Source: Candidatus Firestonebacteria bacterium RIFOXYA2_FULL_40_8
Lineage (GTDB): Bacteria > Oederibacteriota > D2-FULL-39-29
Direction of reading: 5' to 3'
Assembly (NCBI GenBank): GCA_001778355.1
Contig: MFGS01000188.1
Location: forward strand, 327-22,672
DNA: 22,346 nt
The notes under the pieces are model-generated. The model did not search any database and was not told where the DNA came from. It saw nothing but the letters and a program-made list of their open reading frames with translations. Shown here one piece after another: positions 7,916 through 15,115 of this stretch (positions within the stretch are counted from its first letter, which is position 1; each line of letters opens with the position of its first letter). Made by a program: the position numbers and the translations under genes.

Positions 7916-9826
7916 ATGGAATATAGGCTTAGGTATGAGAAGGAATATGATGTAATAGTGGTTGGCGCTGGTCATGCTGGTGTTGAATCTGCTCTTTCAG
8001 TGGCGCGAATGGGCCTAAAAACAGCCATATTTACTATAAATTTAGATAATATAGCCCAAATGTCGTGTAATCCGGCTATAGGTGGCATGGCAAAGGGACA
8101 CCTAGTAAAAGAGATAGATGCTTTAGGCGGGGAAATGGGACGGAGTGCTGATAAGTCAGCAATACAATTCAAAATGCTGAACACAAAGAAAGGTCCTGCC
8201 GTCCACTCGTTGCGGGCACAATGCGATAAAAAAATATATCAGAATGAGATGAAAAGAATACTAGAGAATCAAGAAAATTTAGACGTGAAACAGGGGATAA
8301 TAGAAAAGATCCTCGTGAAAAATAATCAGGTGTACGGCGTAGTGACCCATATGGGCATGGCGTATTTTGCGAAAGCAATAATAATAACACCGGGAACTTT
8401 CCTTAACGGGCTTATTCATATCGGAGAAGCCTCCTACCCGGGCGGGAGAAACGGTGAACTTTCCGCGGAAAAACTCTCAAATTGCCTAAAAGAGCTGGGG
8501 TTTGAAATAGGAAGACTAAAAACAGGGACAAATCCGCGTGTAAATAGAAATACAATAGATTTTACGAAAACAAAACTGCAGCCGGGAGATGCGGAGCCGG
8601 TAACTTTTTCCTCTGAAACGGCGGAAATCACCCTACCTCAGGTTCCATGTTTTCTGGTCCACACAAACGAAGATACAAATGAAATTATCAAAAAAAACAT
8701 CCACAGATCGCCTTTATTTGCGGGAAAGATCAAAGGGGTAGGTCCCAGGTACTGCCCTTCAATAGAAGACAAGGTGATGCGTTTTCCGGAGAAATCCAGG
8801 CATCAAATATATATAGAACCCGAAGGGCTCGGCACGCTCGAAATGTACTTAAACGGGCTGTCCTCCAGTTTGCCCGAGGATGTGCAACTGCAATTTCTCC
8901 GCACTATACCGGCAATGAAGCACGTCGAGATAATGCGGCCTGCGTATGCTATCGAATATGATTATTGTCCTCCGTACCAGCTAAAGCATACGCTTGAGAC
9001 AAAAAAGATCGCAGGGCTTTATTTTGCCGGTCAGATAAACGGCACCTCCGGATACGAAGAAGCTGCAGCTCAAGGACTGCTTGCCGGGATAAATGCGGCG
9101 TTAAAAATTAAAAACAGGGAAGAGTTTGTTTTAGAAAGATCCGAGGCGTACATCGGGGTCTTGATAGATGATCTTGTCACTAAGGGTACAGCAGAGCCGT
9201 ACAGAATGTTTACCTCACGCGCCGAGTACAGACTGGTTTTACGTCAGGATAATGCCGACCTTCGTCTTTTGGAGAAGGCAAAAGGTGTCGGACTTATAAG
9301 CGAAGAACGTTTTAAAAAATTTACAAGGAAACAGGAACTTATCGCGGAAAAACTTTTAGAATTGAAGAAAACATTTATCTTCCCCGATGAAAAAGGTAAA
9401 AAATTCTTTAAGGAAAAAAAGTCTTCAAGGATAAAAGAAAAGATTTCCCTGGCGGAATTATTAAAGCGGCCGGAGATCCGGTATAATGATTTTGAAGAGA
9501 TATTAAAGGATAAGGATGCGAAGAAAGACAGAAATTATAGGGAAGCTATTGAACAGGTGGAAATATTTGTAAAGTATGAAGGATATATTAAAAGACAGAA
9601 GAATCACATAGAAAGGGCGTTAACCGAGGAAAAAATTAAGATTCCGGAAGATATTAATTATAAAAAGATATATGGACTTGCAGCTGAGGCCGTGGAAAAA
9701 CTTTCGAAACTCCGTCCCGAGTATCTGGGGCAAGCACAAAGCATTTCAGGAATTTCACCTTCCGACATTACCGCAGTGCTGATTCATATCAAGAAAGAGA
9801 GCAAAAGAGAAATAAATAAGAATTAA
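7916..9826 (+). CDS. mnmG: tRNA uridine-5-carboxymethylaminomethyl modification enzyme MnmG (GidA)
   Basis: FAD- and NADH-dependent partner of MnmE in wobble U34 modification. At 636 aa it has normal full length. The FAD-binding Rossmann motif is G17AGHAG22 in YDVIVVGAGHAG. It is followed by the family signatures NPAIGGMAKGHLVKEIDALGG and GPAVHSLRAQ, and later by LYFAGQINGTSGYEEAAAQG and TSRAEYRLVLRQDNADLRL. The C-terminal helical domain for MnmE and tRNA contact is present (LSKLRPEYLGQAQSISGISP). AAGGA (7907-7911) lies only 4 nt before the ATG, a short spacing also seen at parA. It begins about 50 bp after the candidate origin, and rsmG follows after a 113 bp gap. Confidence 0.98.
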   Translation: MEYRLRYEKEYDVIVVGAGHAGVESALSVARMGLKTAIFTINLDNIAQMSCNPAIGGMAKGHLVKEIDALGGEMGRSADKSAIQFKMLNTKKGPAVHSLRAQCDKKIYQNEMKRILENQENLDVKQGIIEKILVKNNQVYGVVTHMGMAYFAKAIIITPGTFLNGLIHIGEASYPGGRNGELSAEKLSNCLKELGFEIGRLKTGTNPRVNRNTIDFTKTKLQPGDAEPVTFSSETAEITLPQVPCFLVHTNEDTNEIIKKNIHRSPLFAGKIKGVGPRYCPSIEDKVMRFPEKSRHQIYIEPEGLGTLEMYLNGLSSSLPEDVQLQFLRTIPAMKHVEIMRPAYAIEYDYCPPYQLKHTLETKKIAGLYFAGQINGTSGYEEAAAQGLLAGINAALKIKNREEFVLERSEAYIGVLIDDLVTKGTAEPYRMFTSRAEYRLVLRQDNADLRLLEKAKGVGLISEERFKKFTRKQELIAEKLLELKKTFIFPDEKGKKFFKEKKSSRIKEKISLAELLKRPEIRYNDFEEILKDKDAKKDRNYREAIEQVEIFVKYEGYIKRQKNHIERALTEEKIKIPEDINYKKIYGLAAEAVEKLSKLRPEYLGQAQSISGISPSDITAVLIHIKKESKREINKN

Positions 9827-9866
9827 ATCCTAAAAATAACATTGTATTTATATCAATAAAAACATG

Positions 9867-9901
9867 TTTAGAATTTAGTGCTATAATTTTAGTGATTATT
9901 A
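9867..9901. repeat. Degenerate 7 bp tandem array (TTTAGTG family) before rsmG
   Basis: In exact 7 bp register there are TTTAGAA at 9867, TTTAGTG at 9874, CTATAAT at 9881 and TTTAGTG again at 9888, followed by an AT-rich unit. It is the complement-strand version of the ACTAAGC family seen at 15737-15860. One unit contains TGCTATAAT, which looks like an extended -10 promoter, so repeat and promoter may coincide. Confidence 0.5.
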
Positions 9902-9939
9902 TTAATGATATTTTAATAATAATTTGCTACAATATCGGC

Positions 9940-10650
9940 ATGTCATTGAATTTGGAGTTGAAAAAATATCTCAAGGAAATGGAGCTTGACCTCTCGGATG
10001 AGAATATTTCGGATATTGATATTTACATCAGAGAGATTAACGCCTGGAATGCAAAGGCGGATCTGACAGCTCTCAAAGATTACGAGAGCATGTTTGTTAA
10101 CTTATTTCTTGATGCCTTTACGGTAACCCCTTTTATAAAAGAAGATTCAACGCTTATTGATATTGGTACGGGCGCGGGATTTCCAGGCCTGGCGCTTAAG
10201 ATATTTAACAGAGATTTAAAAATAACGCTGATAGAAGCGTCTTCTAAAAAGTGTGTATTTTTAAATCATATAAGCAATCTTCTCAATATGAAAAATGTAA
10301 ATGTACTTTGGGGACGGGCGGAAGAGATGGGCAGAGATATTTCCTACAGAGAAAAATTCGATTATGCTACTTGTAGAGCGGTAGCTTGTATGAGTACAAT
10401 ATCGGAACTTTGTATTCCCTTCGTAAAAGTAGGCGGACAGTTTATTGCCTCAAAAGGAAAAGATAAAGCGGAGATCACTCAGGCTGAAGGTGTAATTAAA
10501 AATCTTGGCGGAGCGATTGATAAAATAGATAATATTAAATACTCTTTTTTTAATGAAGAAAAAAATATAGTAGTGATTTCAAAAAGTAAAGAAACTCCGG
10601 AGAAGTATCCGCGCCGCAATGGAGTTCCTCAAAAAAGACCTCTAAGGTAA
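9940..10650 (+). CDS. rsmG: 16S rRNA (guanine-527 N7)-methyltransferase RsmG (GidB)
   Basis: SAM-dependent methyltransferase for m7G527 of 16S rRNA. The 236 aa product has the AdoMet motif I D74IGTGAGFPG83, the downstream segment LIEASSKKCVFL, the active-site region ATCRAVA, and the conserved basic tail TPEKYPRRNGVPQKRPL. ATG 9940 is chosen over GTG 9892. It gives the family's normal N-terminus, whereas the GTG lies in a heptad repeat and adds a hydrophobic, Ile-rich 16-residue extension. No Shine-Dalgarno precedes the ATG. TGCTACAAT (9925-9933), which looks like an extended -10, ends 6 nt before it, so a leaderless mRNA is possible. The order mnmG-rsmG-parA-parB is the classical one. Confidence 0.95.
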   Translation: MSLNLELKKYLKEMELDLSDENISDIDIYIREINAWNAKADLTALKDYESMFVNLFLDAFTVTPFIKEDSTLIDIGTGAGFPGLALKIFNRDLKITLIEASSKKCVFLNHISNLLNMKNVNVLWGRAEEMGRDISYREKFDYATCRAVACMSTISELCIPFVKVGGQFIASKGKDKAEITQAEGVIKNLGGAIDKIDNIKYSFFNEEKNIVVISKSKETPEKYPRRNGVPQKRPLR

Positions 10651-10693
10651 TCGCTTTCCCTCCATTTCAAATAAAACGCCTGTAAAAATCAGA

Positions 10694-10709
10694 TGTTCCA
10701 CGTGAAACA
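10694..10709. promoter_or_regulatory. parS: parS centromere site upstream of parA
   Basis: TGTTCCACGTGAAACA is a perfect match to the 16 bp chromosomal parS consensus TGTTNCACGTGAAACA bound by ParB. It starts 44 bp after the rsmG stop and ends 15 bp before the -35 element of the parA promoter, so ParB spreading from it could also affect parAB expression. Confidence 0.95.
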
Positions 10710-10724
10710 TAAAGTAGAATTATC

Positions 10725-10753
10725 TTGACTTGAGAGGATCTTTCTTGTAAAAT
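10725..10753 (+). promoter_or_regulatory. Predicted sigma-70 promoter of parAB
   Basis: TTGACT (10725-10730), a 17 bp spacer and TAAAAT (10748-10753) match 5 of 6 bases in each hexamer. It lies 38 bp upstream of the parA ATG and just downstream of parS. Confidence 0.6.
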
Positions 10754-10791
10754 TAAACTCCTCAAAAATATTTTGGAGATAAAAAGGAAAA

Positions 10792-11595
10792 ATGGGAAAA
10801 GTAATTGCAATAGCAAACCAAAAGGGCGGGGTGGGAAAGACAACTACGGCCGTTAATCTTGCTGCATCTATTGGTGCAATGGAGAAAAAGACCCTTCTTA
10901 TTGATATGGACCCCCAGGGAAATGCTACGAGCGGTTTTGGTGTAAATCCATACACGGTTGAATCAAGTATATATGATTCTATAATAAATGGAAAGCCGTT
11001 GGAAGAGGTTGTCCTTAAAACTGCTATAAACTTTATGAATATAGCCCCATCTAATATAGATTTGACAGGGGCAGAGATAGAGCTAGTCCCATTAATGGCT
11101 AGAGAAAATAGATTAAAGAATGCCATTGCCCCAATTAAGGACAAATATGACTATATATTTGTTGATTGTCCCCCATCATTAGGATTGCTGACTCTAAATA
11201 CTTTAACTGCCGCAGATAGCATATTGATACCTATTCAATGCGAATATTACGCTTTGGAAGGAGTAAGTAAGCTTTTAAACACAATAGAGTTGGTTAAAAA
11301 GAGTTTAAATCAAGAACTTTGCATAGAAGGTGTTGTTCTTACTATGTATGATGGCCGCACAACTCTTGCACAGCAGGTAAGAGATGAAATATTTAAGCAT
11401 TTTAAAGACAAAGTATATAAGACTTTTATTCCAAGAAATGTACGTCTAAGCGAGGCGCCGTCATATGGTAAGCCGGTTATTCTTTATGATATAAGGAGCA
11501 CCGGTGCGGAGGCCTACTTAAATCTAGCTAGAGAGGTGGTTGAAAATGCCGAAAGGTCTAGGCAAGGGCTTGGGAGCGTTAATTCCGGGCAGTAA
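10792..11595 (+). CDS. parA: Chromosome-partitioning ATPase ParA (Soj)
   Basis: Type Ia chromosomal ParA, a dimerising ATPase that binds DNA non-specifically and moves ParB-parS complexes. The 267 aa length is that of small chromosomal Soj proteins, without the long N-terminal HTH domain of plasmid types. The deviant Walker A K11GGVGKT17 follows IAIANQ. The A' motif IDMDPQGNAT and Walker B DYIFVDCPPSLGLLTLN are intact. AAGGA ends 3 nt before the ATG, with a second GGAG at 10775-10778. The 3' end overlaps parB by 50 bp in another frame. By eye the reading frame is more AT-rich than neighbouring metabolic genes. The parS site and promoter upstream suggest the operon is controlled by its own products. 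Confidence 0.98.
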   Translation: MGKVIAIANQKGGVGKTTTAVNLAASIGAMEKKTLLIDMDPQGNATSGFGVNPYTVESSIYDSIINGKPLEEVVLKTAINFMNIAPSNIDLTGAEIELVPLMARENRLKNAIAPIKDKYDYIFVDCPPSLGLLTLNTLTAADSILIPIQCEYYALEGVSKLLNTIELVKKSLNQELCIEGVVLTMYDGRTTLAQQVRDEIFKHFKDKVYKTFIPRNVRLSEAPSYGKPVILYDIRSTGAEAYLNLAREVVENAERSRQGLGSVNSGQ

Positions 11596-12424
11596 TACTA
11601 TAAGTCCAATAGTTGAAAAAAAGAATGATACCAGTTTTGGTGTTGATTTGGATATAAATAAAATTAAGCCAAATAAGTATCAACCAAGAAAAGAGTTTGA
11701 TCCTATTGAGTTGGCTAATCTAATGGCGTCCATACAGGAAAAGGGTATTATTCAGCCTGTTTCTGTAAGAAAAATTGGTCCTGATGAGTATGAGCTGATA
11801 TCCGGAGAGAGGCGTCTTAGAGCTTCGAAAGAACTGAAGAAAACAACAATTCCTGCTATAATCCGGGAAGTTAAAGACGAAGATATGCTGGAGCTGGCTT
11901 TAATAGAAAATATTCAGAGAGACGATCTTAATCCTATTGAAGAAGCGACAGCTTATAAGCGCCTTCAGGACGAGTTTGGGCTTACTCATGAAGAGGTATC
12001 GAAAAAGGTAGGTAAGGAGAGGAGTACTATTACCAATATGCTCCGGCTCCTTAATTTGCCGTTTAAAATTCAGGAGTATGTTTCACGTGGAACAATATCC
12101 GTAGGGCATGCCAGGGTCCTTCTTGGTGTGGACAATTTTGATCTTCAGGAGAAGCTCTGCGAGACTGCCGTTAAGAGGGGTATTTCTGTTAGGCAGATAG
12201 AGCAAATGGCAGCTGCTATAAAGAAAGGCGAGATAAGGGATATTAAAAAGGCGCAGGATAAAGATGTTCATATCGCGGAAGCGGAAAAACAGATGCAGTA
12301 TACCCTTGGAACTAAGGTAAAGATTGTTGGAAAGAAGAAGGGGAAGGTAGTTATTGAGTTCTATACGGTAGAAGATTTGAACCGGATATACGAAATGATT
12401 CAAAGCATAGGCAATAAGAAGTAG
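11546..12424 (+). CDS. parB: Chromosome-partitioning CTPase/DNA-binding protein ParB (Spo0J)
   Basis: ParB clamps onto DNA at parS in a CTP-dependent manner and stimulates ParA. The 292 aa product begins MPKGLGKGLGALIPG, the typical basic N-terminal peptide that activates ParA. The ParB/Srx-like CTPase domain includes GIIQPVSV (67-74), GERRLRA (87-93) and ENIQR (121-125). The parS-reading helix-turn-helix lies about 146-170, followed by a C-terminal dimerisation domain. ATG 11546 is preferred over TTG 11540 because GAGGTGG (11533-11539) is well spaced only from the ATG. It overlaps parA by 50 bp, implying translational coupling. A parS site lies within its own coding sequence. Confidence 0.98.
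   Translation: MPKGLGKGLGALIPGSNTISPIVEKKNDTSFGVDLDINKIKPNKYQPRKEFDPIELANLMASIQEKGIIQPVSVRKIGPDEYELISGERRLRASKELKKTTIPAIIREVKDEDMLELALIENIQRDDLNPIEEATAYKRLQDEFGLTHEEVSKKVGKERSTITNMLRLLNLPFKIQEYVSRGTISVGHARVLLGVDNFDLQEKLCETAVKRGISVRQIEQMAAAIKKGEIRDIKKAQDKDVHIAEAEKQMQYTLGTKVKIVGKKKGKVVIEFYTVEDLNRIYEMIQSIGNKK
12079..12094. promoter_or_regulatory. parS: parS centromere site inside parB
   Basis: TGTTTCACGTGGAACA is the exact reverse complement of the parS at 10694-10709. It spans the third base of Y178 through T183 of ParB, encoding VSRGT just after the helix-turn-helix. A parS inside the parB/spo0J gene is also known in Bacillus subtilis. Confidence 0.95.
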
Positions 12425-12808
12425 TCTTGGTATTTTATGGGATAGCGCATCATATTTTAATATATTTTAGATTTGTATTGGGTAATAGAAGTTCTAGTTA
12501 TTATATGCAAGCTTTTATAGTGACAGGATGCTCCACCATGTGTTTATCAATATGCACTGTAATAGAATAGATATTTATTAATATGGGTTTATGACGTCAT
12601 TTTTTCGATTATATCTGACAACAGTGGGTTTGATAAGATTATATTGAATATTTTTGAAATGCTTCCTGAATTTATTTACCACTAATTAGATTTTTCTAAT
12701 TAACATAATATTGTAAGCCATTTTAAATGGGTGATTGTATCTGATAACAGCATATATATTGTATTTTTTGGGTCAATGTATACTTTTTCTAAAGGATTTT
12801 AGCAAATA
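12425..12808. other. 384 bp AT-rich gap without a gene
   Basis: No convincing ORF or RNA gene was found between parB and the aldo/keto reductase gene. The gap contains an imperfect 18 bp direct repeat, GATTATATCTGACAACAG at 12607 and GATTGTATCTGATAACAG at 12733 (16/18 identical). It also has the 10 bp palindrome ATGACGTCAT at 12591-12600 followed by a T run, and a weak hairpin AATTAGA/TCTAATT at 12684-12701. The heptad and REPIN-like repeats common in other gaps are not evident. It may hold the promoter and operators of the downstream gene. Confidence 0.5.
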
Positions 12809-13894
12809 ATGGAATATAGACAGCTTACAGAGTCAGGAATTAAAGTTTCGTGTGTTTCATTTGGCGGAATGCGATTGCCGGAAATTACTGAAGAGCAAGC
12901 ATATAAAGTAATAAATAAAGCTTTGGACCTAGGAATAAACTACTTTGAAACGGCCTACCATTATGGTGACAGTGAAGTTAAAATAGGAAAATCCCTCGGA
13001 AAAAGACGGAAAGATATAATTCTTTCTACAAAATCTGCCTACAATGATCCCATCACCGGAGATGAGCTAAAAAGAAATGTCGAACAGCAATTAAAGCGGC
13101 TTCAAACCGATTATCTGGATTTTTATCAGATGTGGGGAACCGACGGGATGGATGTTTTTGTAAAAATGATCGGACCGGGGTATAAATATGAAGCTGTTAA
13201 AGATTTAATGAGACAGGGGATCATAAAGCACGTCGGTATAACTTCCCATGGAAAACCTAAAGATGTAGAAATAATGATAGAATCAGGGTTATTCGAAAGT
13301 GTTACTATATATTACAATGCAATGAAACAGGAGTATACAAGTGTGGCTGCGTTGGCGCAAAAATTAAAAATGGGAGTGGTCGCAATGGGTCCGTTAAACG
13401 GCGGTTTTCTTGGAGAAGAAACAAAAGAGATGAGTTTTTTAAAAAGGGGAAAAGCAAAAACAAACGCAGAGGGTGCGCTGCGGTTTATAATTGGAAATAA
13501 AAATATTACAACAGCTATTGTTGGGTTTAAAACCGAACAGGAAGTAATTGACGGTGTTTTTGCCGGGGATTTTTATGAAGATATTGCGGATACCAATGAT
13601 ATGGCGGTTATTACCGAAACTTTTAAAGGAATGGCCTCAAAAATGCCAAAAAGCATTTGCAGCGGATGTAATTACTGCAACCCCTGCAAAGAAGGGATAG
13701 ATATCCCGGGTGTCTTTAAATTAATGAATAATGCGAAAGTTTATGGAACTATAGATTTTGCAAAAACAAAATATAAAAAAGCAGGGCAAAAAGGAGCGCT
13801 GTGCTCAAAATGCGGCCTTTGTATGGAAAAATGTCCGCAGAAACTAAATATCATTGCCGATATGGCAGAAGCACATGAGTTGTTAAAAAGTTAA
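12809..13894 (+). CDS. Aldo/keto reductase with C-terminal 4Fe-4S cluster domain
   Basis: A 361 aa member of the ferredoxin-like oxidoreductases of the aldo/keto reductase superfamily (COG1453 type). Residues 1-270 form the TIM barrel, beginning YRQLTESGIKVSCVSFGGMRLP. The C-terminus has two cysteine motifs, CxxCxxCxxC in CSGCNYCNPC and CxxCxxCxxxCP in CSKCGLCMEKCPQ, expected to bind iron-sulfur clusters. Of the usual catalytic tetrad, Tyr (Y52) and Lys (K75 in STK) are present, but the Asp is Glu (E47 in YFETA) and the His position is Trp (W109 in DFYQMWG). It is therefore probably a cytoplasmic redox enzyme with altered chemistry; the substrate is unknown. AAAGGA lies 12 nt before the ATG, a long spacing. 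It looks monocistronic, bounded by a long gap and a REPIN-like element. Confidence 0.88.
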   Translation: MEYRQLTESGIKVSCVSFGGMRLPEITEEQAYKVINKALDLGINYFETAYHYGDSEVKIGKSLGKRRKDIILSTKSAYNDPITGDELKRNVEQQLKRLQTDYLDFYQMWGTDGMDVFVKMIGPGYKYEAVKDLMRQGIIKHVGITSHGKPKDVEIMIESGLFESVTIYYNAMKQEYTSVAALAQKLKMGVVAMGPLNGGFLGEETKEMSFLKRGKAKTNAEGALRFIIGNKNITTAIVGFKTEQEVIDGVFAGDFYEDIADTNDMAVITETFKGMASKMPKSICSGCNYCNPCKEGIDIPGVFKLMNNAKVYGTIDFAKTKYKKAGQKGALCSKCGLCMEKCPQKLNIIADMAEAHELLKS

Positions 13895-13900
13895 AAAAAT

Positions 13901-13948
13901 GTAGGCGCAAGCTTTAGCTTGCGAGCGTAGGAACCTTCCTGCGGCTAC
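13901..13948. repeat. REPIN-like double-hairpin element
   Basis: This 48 bp element begins GTAG and ends CTAC. It contains hairpin CGCAAGC/GCTTGCG with a TTTA loop (13906-13923) and hairpin CGTAGGAA/TTCCTGCG with a 2 nt loop and one G-T pair (13926-13943). The plan matches 5472-5516 although the stem sequences differ. It begins 6 bp after the reductase stop, so it might also act as a 3' mRNA hairpin, but it has no following T run. Confidence 0.65.
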
Positions 13949-13972
13949 AAAAGTTATTAGTACGGAGAAAAA

Positions 13973-14941
13973 ATGACGGCGTTTAATCCGAATCACCCGG
14001 ATGTAAAAAAGAAAGTCGAAAAGTATATTTCTGCTTCTTTGGGGCTTTCCTTGGATTTTATCTTGGCTCTGCCTATAAAAGGCGGAGGAAGAACGCTCCC
14101 TTGGAAAGTAGAATTAGCAAACGGGGATAAACAGTTATTCATCATCTTAAAAACGCCAAATCTTGAAGAAAATAACATTTCCGGGGATAAATATGATTTT
14201 TTCCGTCAGTATAGATTATTAAAACAACTTGAAACGACCAAGCTGAAAACGCCAAAGGTGTGGGGCGCGAATGAAAAAGGGACGGCATTAGGAATTCCTT
14301 GTTTTCTCGAGGAGAGCCTGAAAGGACGGACTTTATATAATTCCCTCAAAATAAAAGAAAAGTGGGCGGATGAACTTTACATTAAAAGCATAATAGATAT
14401 TCAGAAAATTAAAAGCGAAGAACTGGGAGCTGTTGCCAAAGAATTGGGTGAAGGTACAAAAATAAAATATATGTTTTTCAACATTGAAAAGGAGATCAAA
14501 CAGTTAACAAAAGGGCCTCTGATCTCTTCTGTATTGGATAAGCTGAATGCCGGGGTCCCTGAAGCGCTTCCTTTTTGTTTTGGAAACGGGGATTTTAATC
14601 CAAAGAACTTCCTGGCAAAAGATAAACAGCTGGCGGGTATACTTGACTTTGAATGTGCGGGATGTTTTGATCCTCTTTACGAATTCTTATTTCCTCTGGA
14701 AAAGTATCCTTTACTGAAGAACAGGGGACTGGAAGAAGAGTACTGCGGACAGATGGGATTTAAAAACAAAAATATAGAGTGGTACCGCGGATTGATATTG
14801 ATAACAAAGCTGCTTGAATCGTTAAAAGATGAAAAAAGCAGCAAACCTGTTGAAAATGAAGAAAGAAATATAAAAGAAGAAACACTAGCCGAACTAAGCA
14901 AATGGACAAAAGAAGCAGATGCTTGTCCGCCAATTATATAG
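13973..14941 (+). CDS. APH-fold phosphotransferase-like (kinase-like) protein
   Basis: The 322 aa product has the layout of the aminoglycoside phosphotransferase/choline kinase (APH) family. An N-lobe has a candidate ATP-lysine (K60 in FIILK). A C-lobe catalytic loop reads N205-G-D207-F-N-P-K-N212, and a metal-binding DFE follows (225-227 in GILDFECAG). D207, N212 and D225 match the catalytic base, the metal-binding Asn and the DxD/DFG-type Asp. The usual His before GD is Asn here. Such proteins phosphorylate small molecules (sugars, choline, amino alcohols, homoserine), so drug resistance should not be assumed. GGAG (13964-13967) is 5 nt before the ATG. The downstream histidine phosphatase is separated by a repeat-filled gap, so a functional link is uncertain. 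Confidence 0.75.
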   Translation: MTAFNPNHPDVKKKVEKYISASLGLSLDFILALPIKGGGRTLPWKVELANGDKQLFIILKTPNLEENNISGDKYDFFRQYRLLKQLETTKLKTPKVWGANEKGTALGIPCFLEESLKGRTLYNSLKIKEKWADELYIKSIIDIQKIKSEELGAVAKELGEGTKIKYMFFNIEKEIKQLTKGPLISSVLDKLNAGVPEALPFCFGNGDFNPKNFLAKDKQLAGILDFECAGCFDPLYEFLFPLEKYPLLKNRGLEEEYCGQMGFKNKNIEWYRGLILITKLLESLKDEKSSKPVENEERNIKEETLAELSKWTKEADACPPII

Positions 14942-14963
14942 GGCGGATCTTTAGTAGAGATGC

Positions 14964-15067
14964 TTGGAGGATTAGAGGCTTGGCAAGAAAGAACCTGAAG
15001 ACGGAAGTCTGAGGACAGAATCTAAAGCAGGTTTTAACTCGTAACCCGTCACCCGCTACCCGTAACA
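14964..15067. repeat. Cluster of three degenerate 7 bp-type repeat arrays
   Basis: The gap holds three families side by side. First is a G-rich element (14964-14987) ending GCTTGGCAAG, related to 17334-17356. Second are five heptads in register at 14992-15026, including AGACGGA at 14999, AGTCTGA at 15006 and GGACAGA at 15013. Third are four heptads at 15040-15067: CGTAACC at 15040, CGTCACC at 15047, CGCTACC at 15054 and CGTAACA at 15061. They lie between the APH-like and histidine phosphatase genes. Confidence 0.65.
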
Positions 15068-15115
15068 TTTTTTAGTATGCAACAGCTGAATCTACTTTGA
15101 AAAGGCAGAAAATAT

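Noticed and set aside
8277..8292. parS-like sequence within mnmG (ends GACGTGAAACA)
   Set aside because: Only 12 of 16 positions match, and the central CACGTG core is broken, so ParB binding is unlikely.
13906..13923. Rho-independent terminator after the aldo/keto reductase gene
   Set aside because: The hairpin is good, but no T run follows and a second hairpin continues directly; the REPIN-like reading explains the whole element better.
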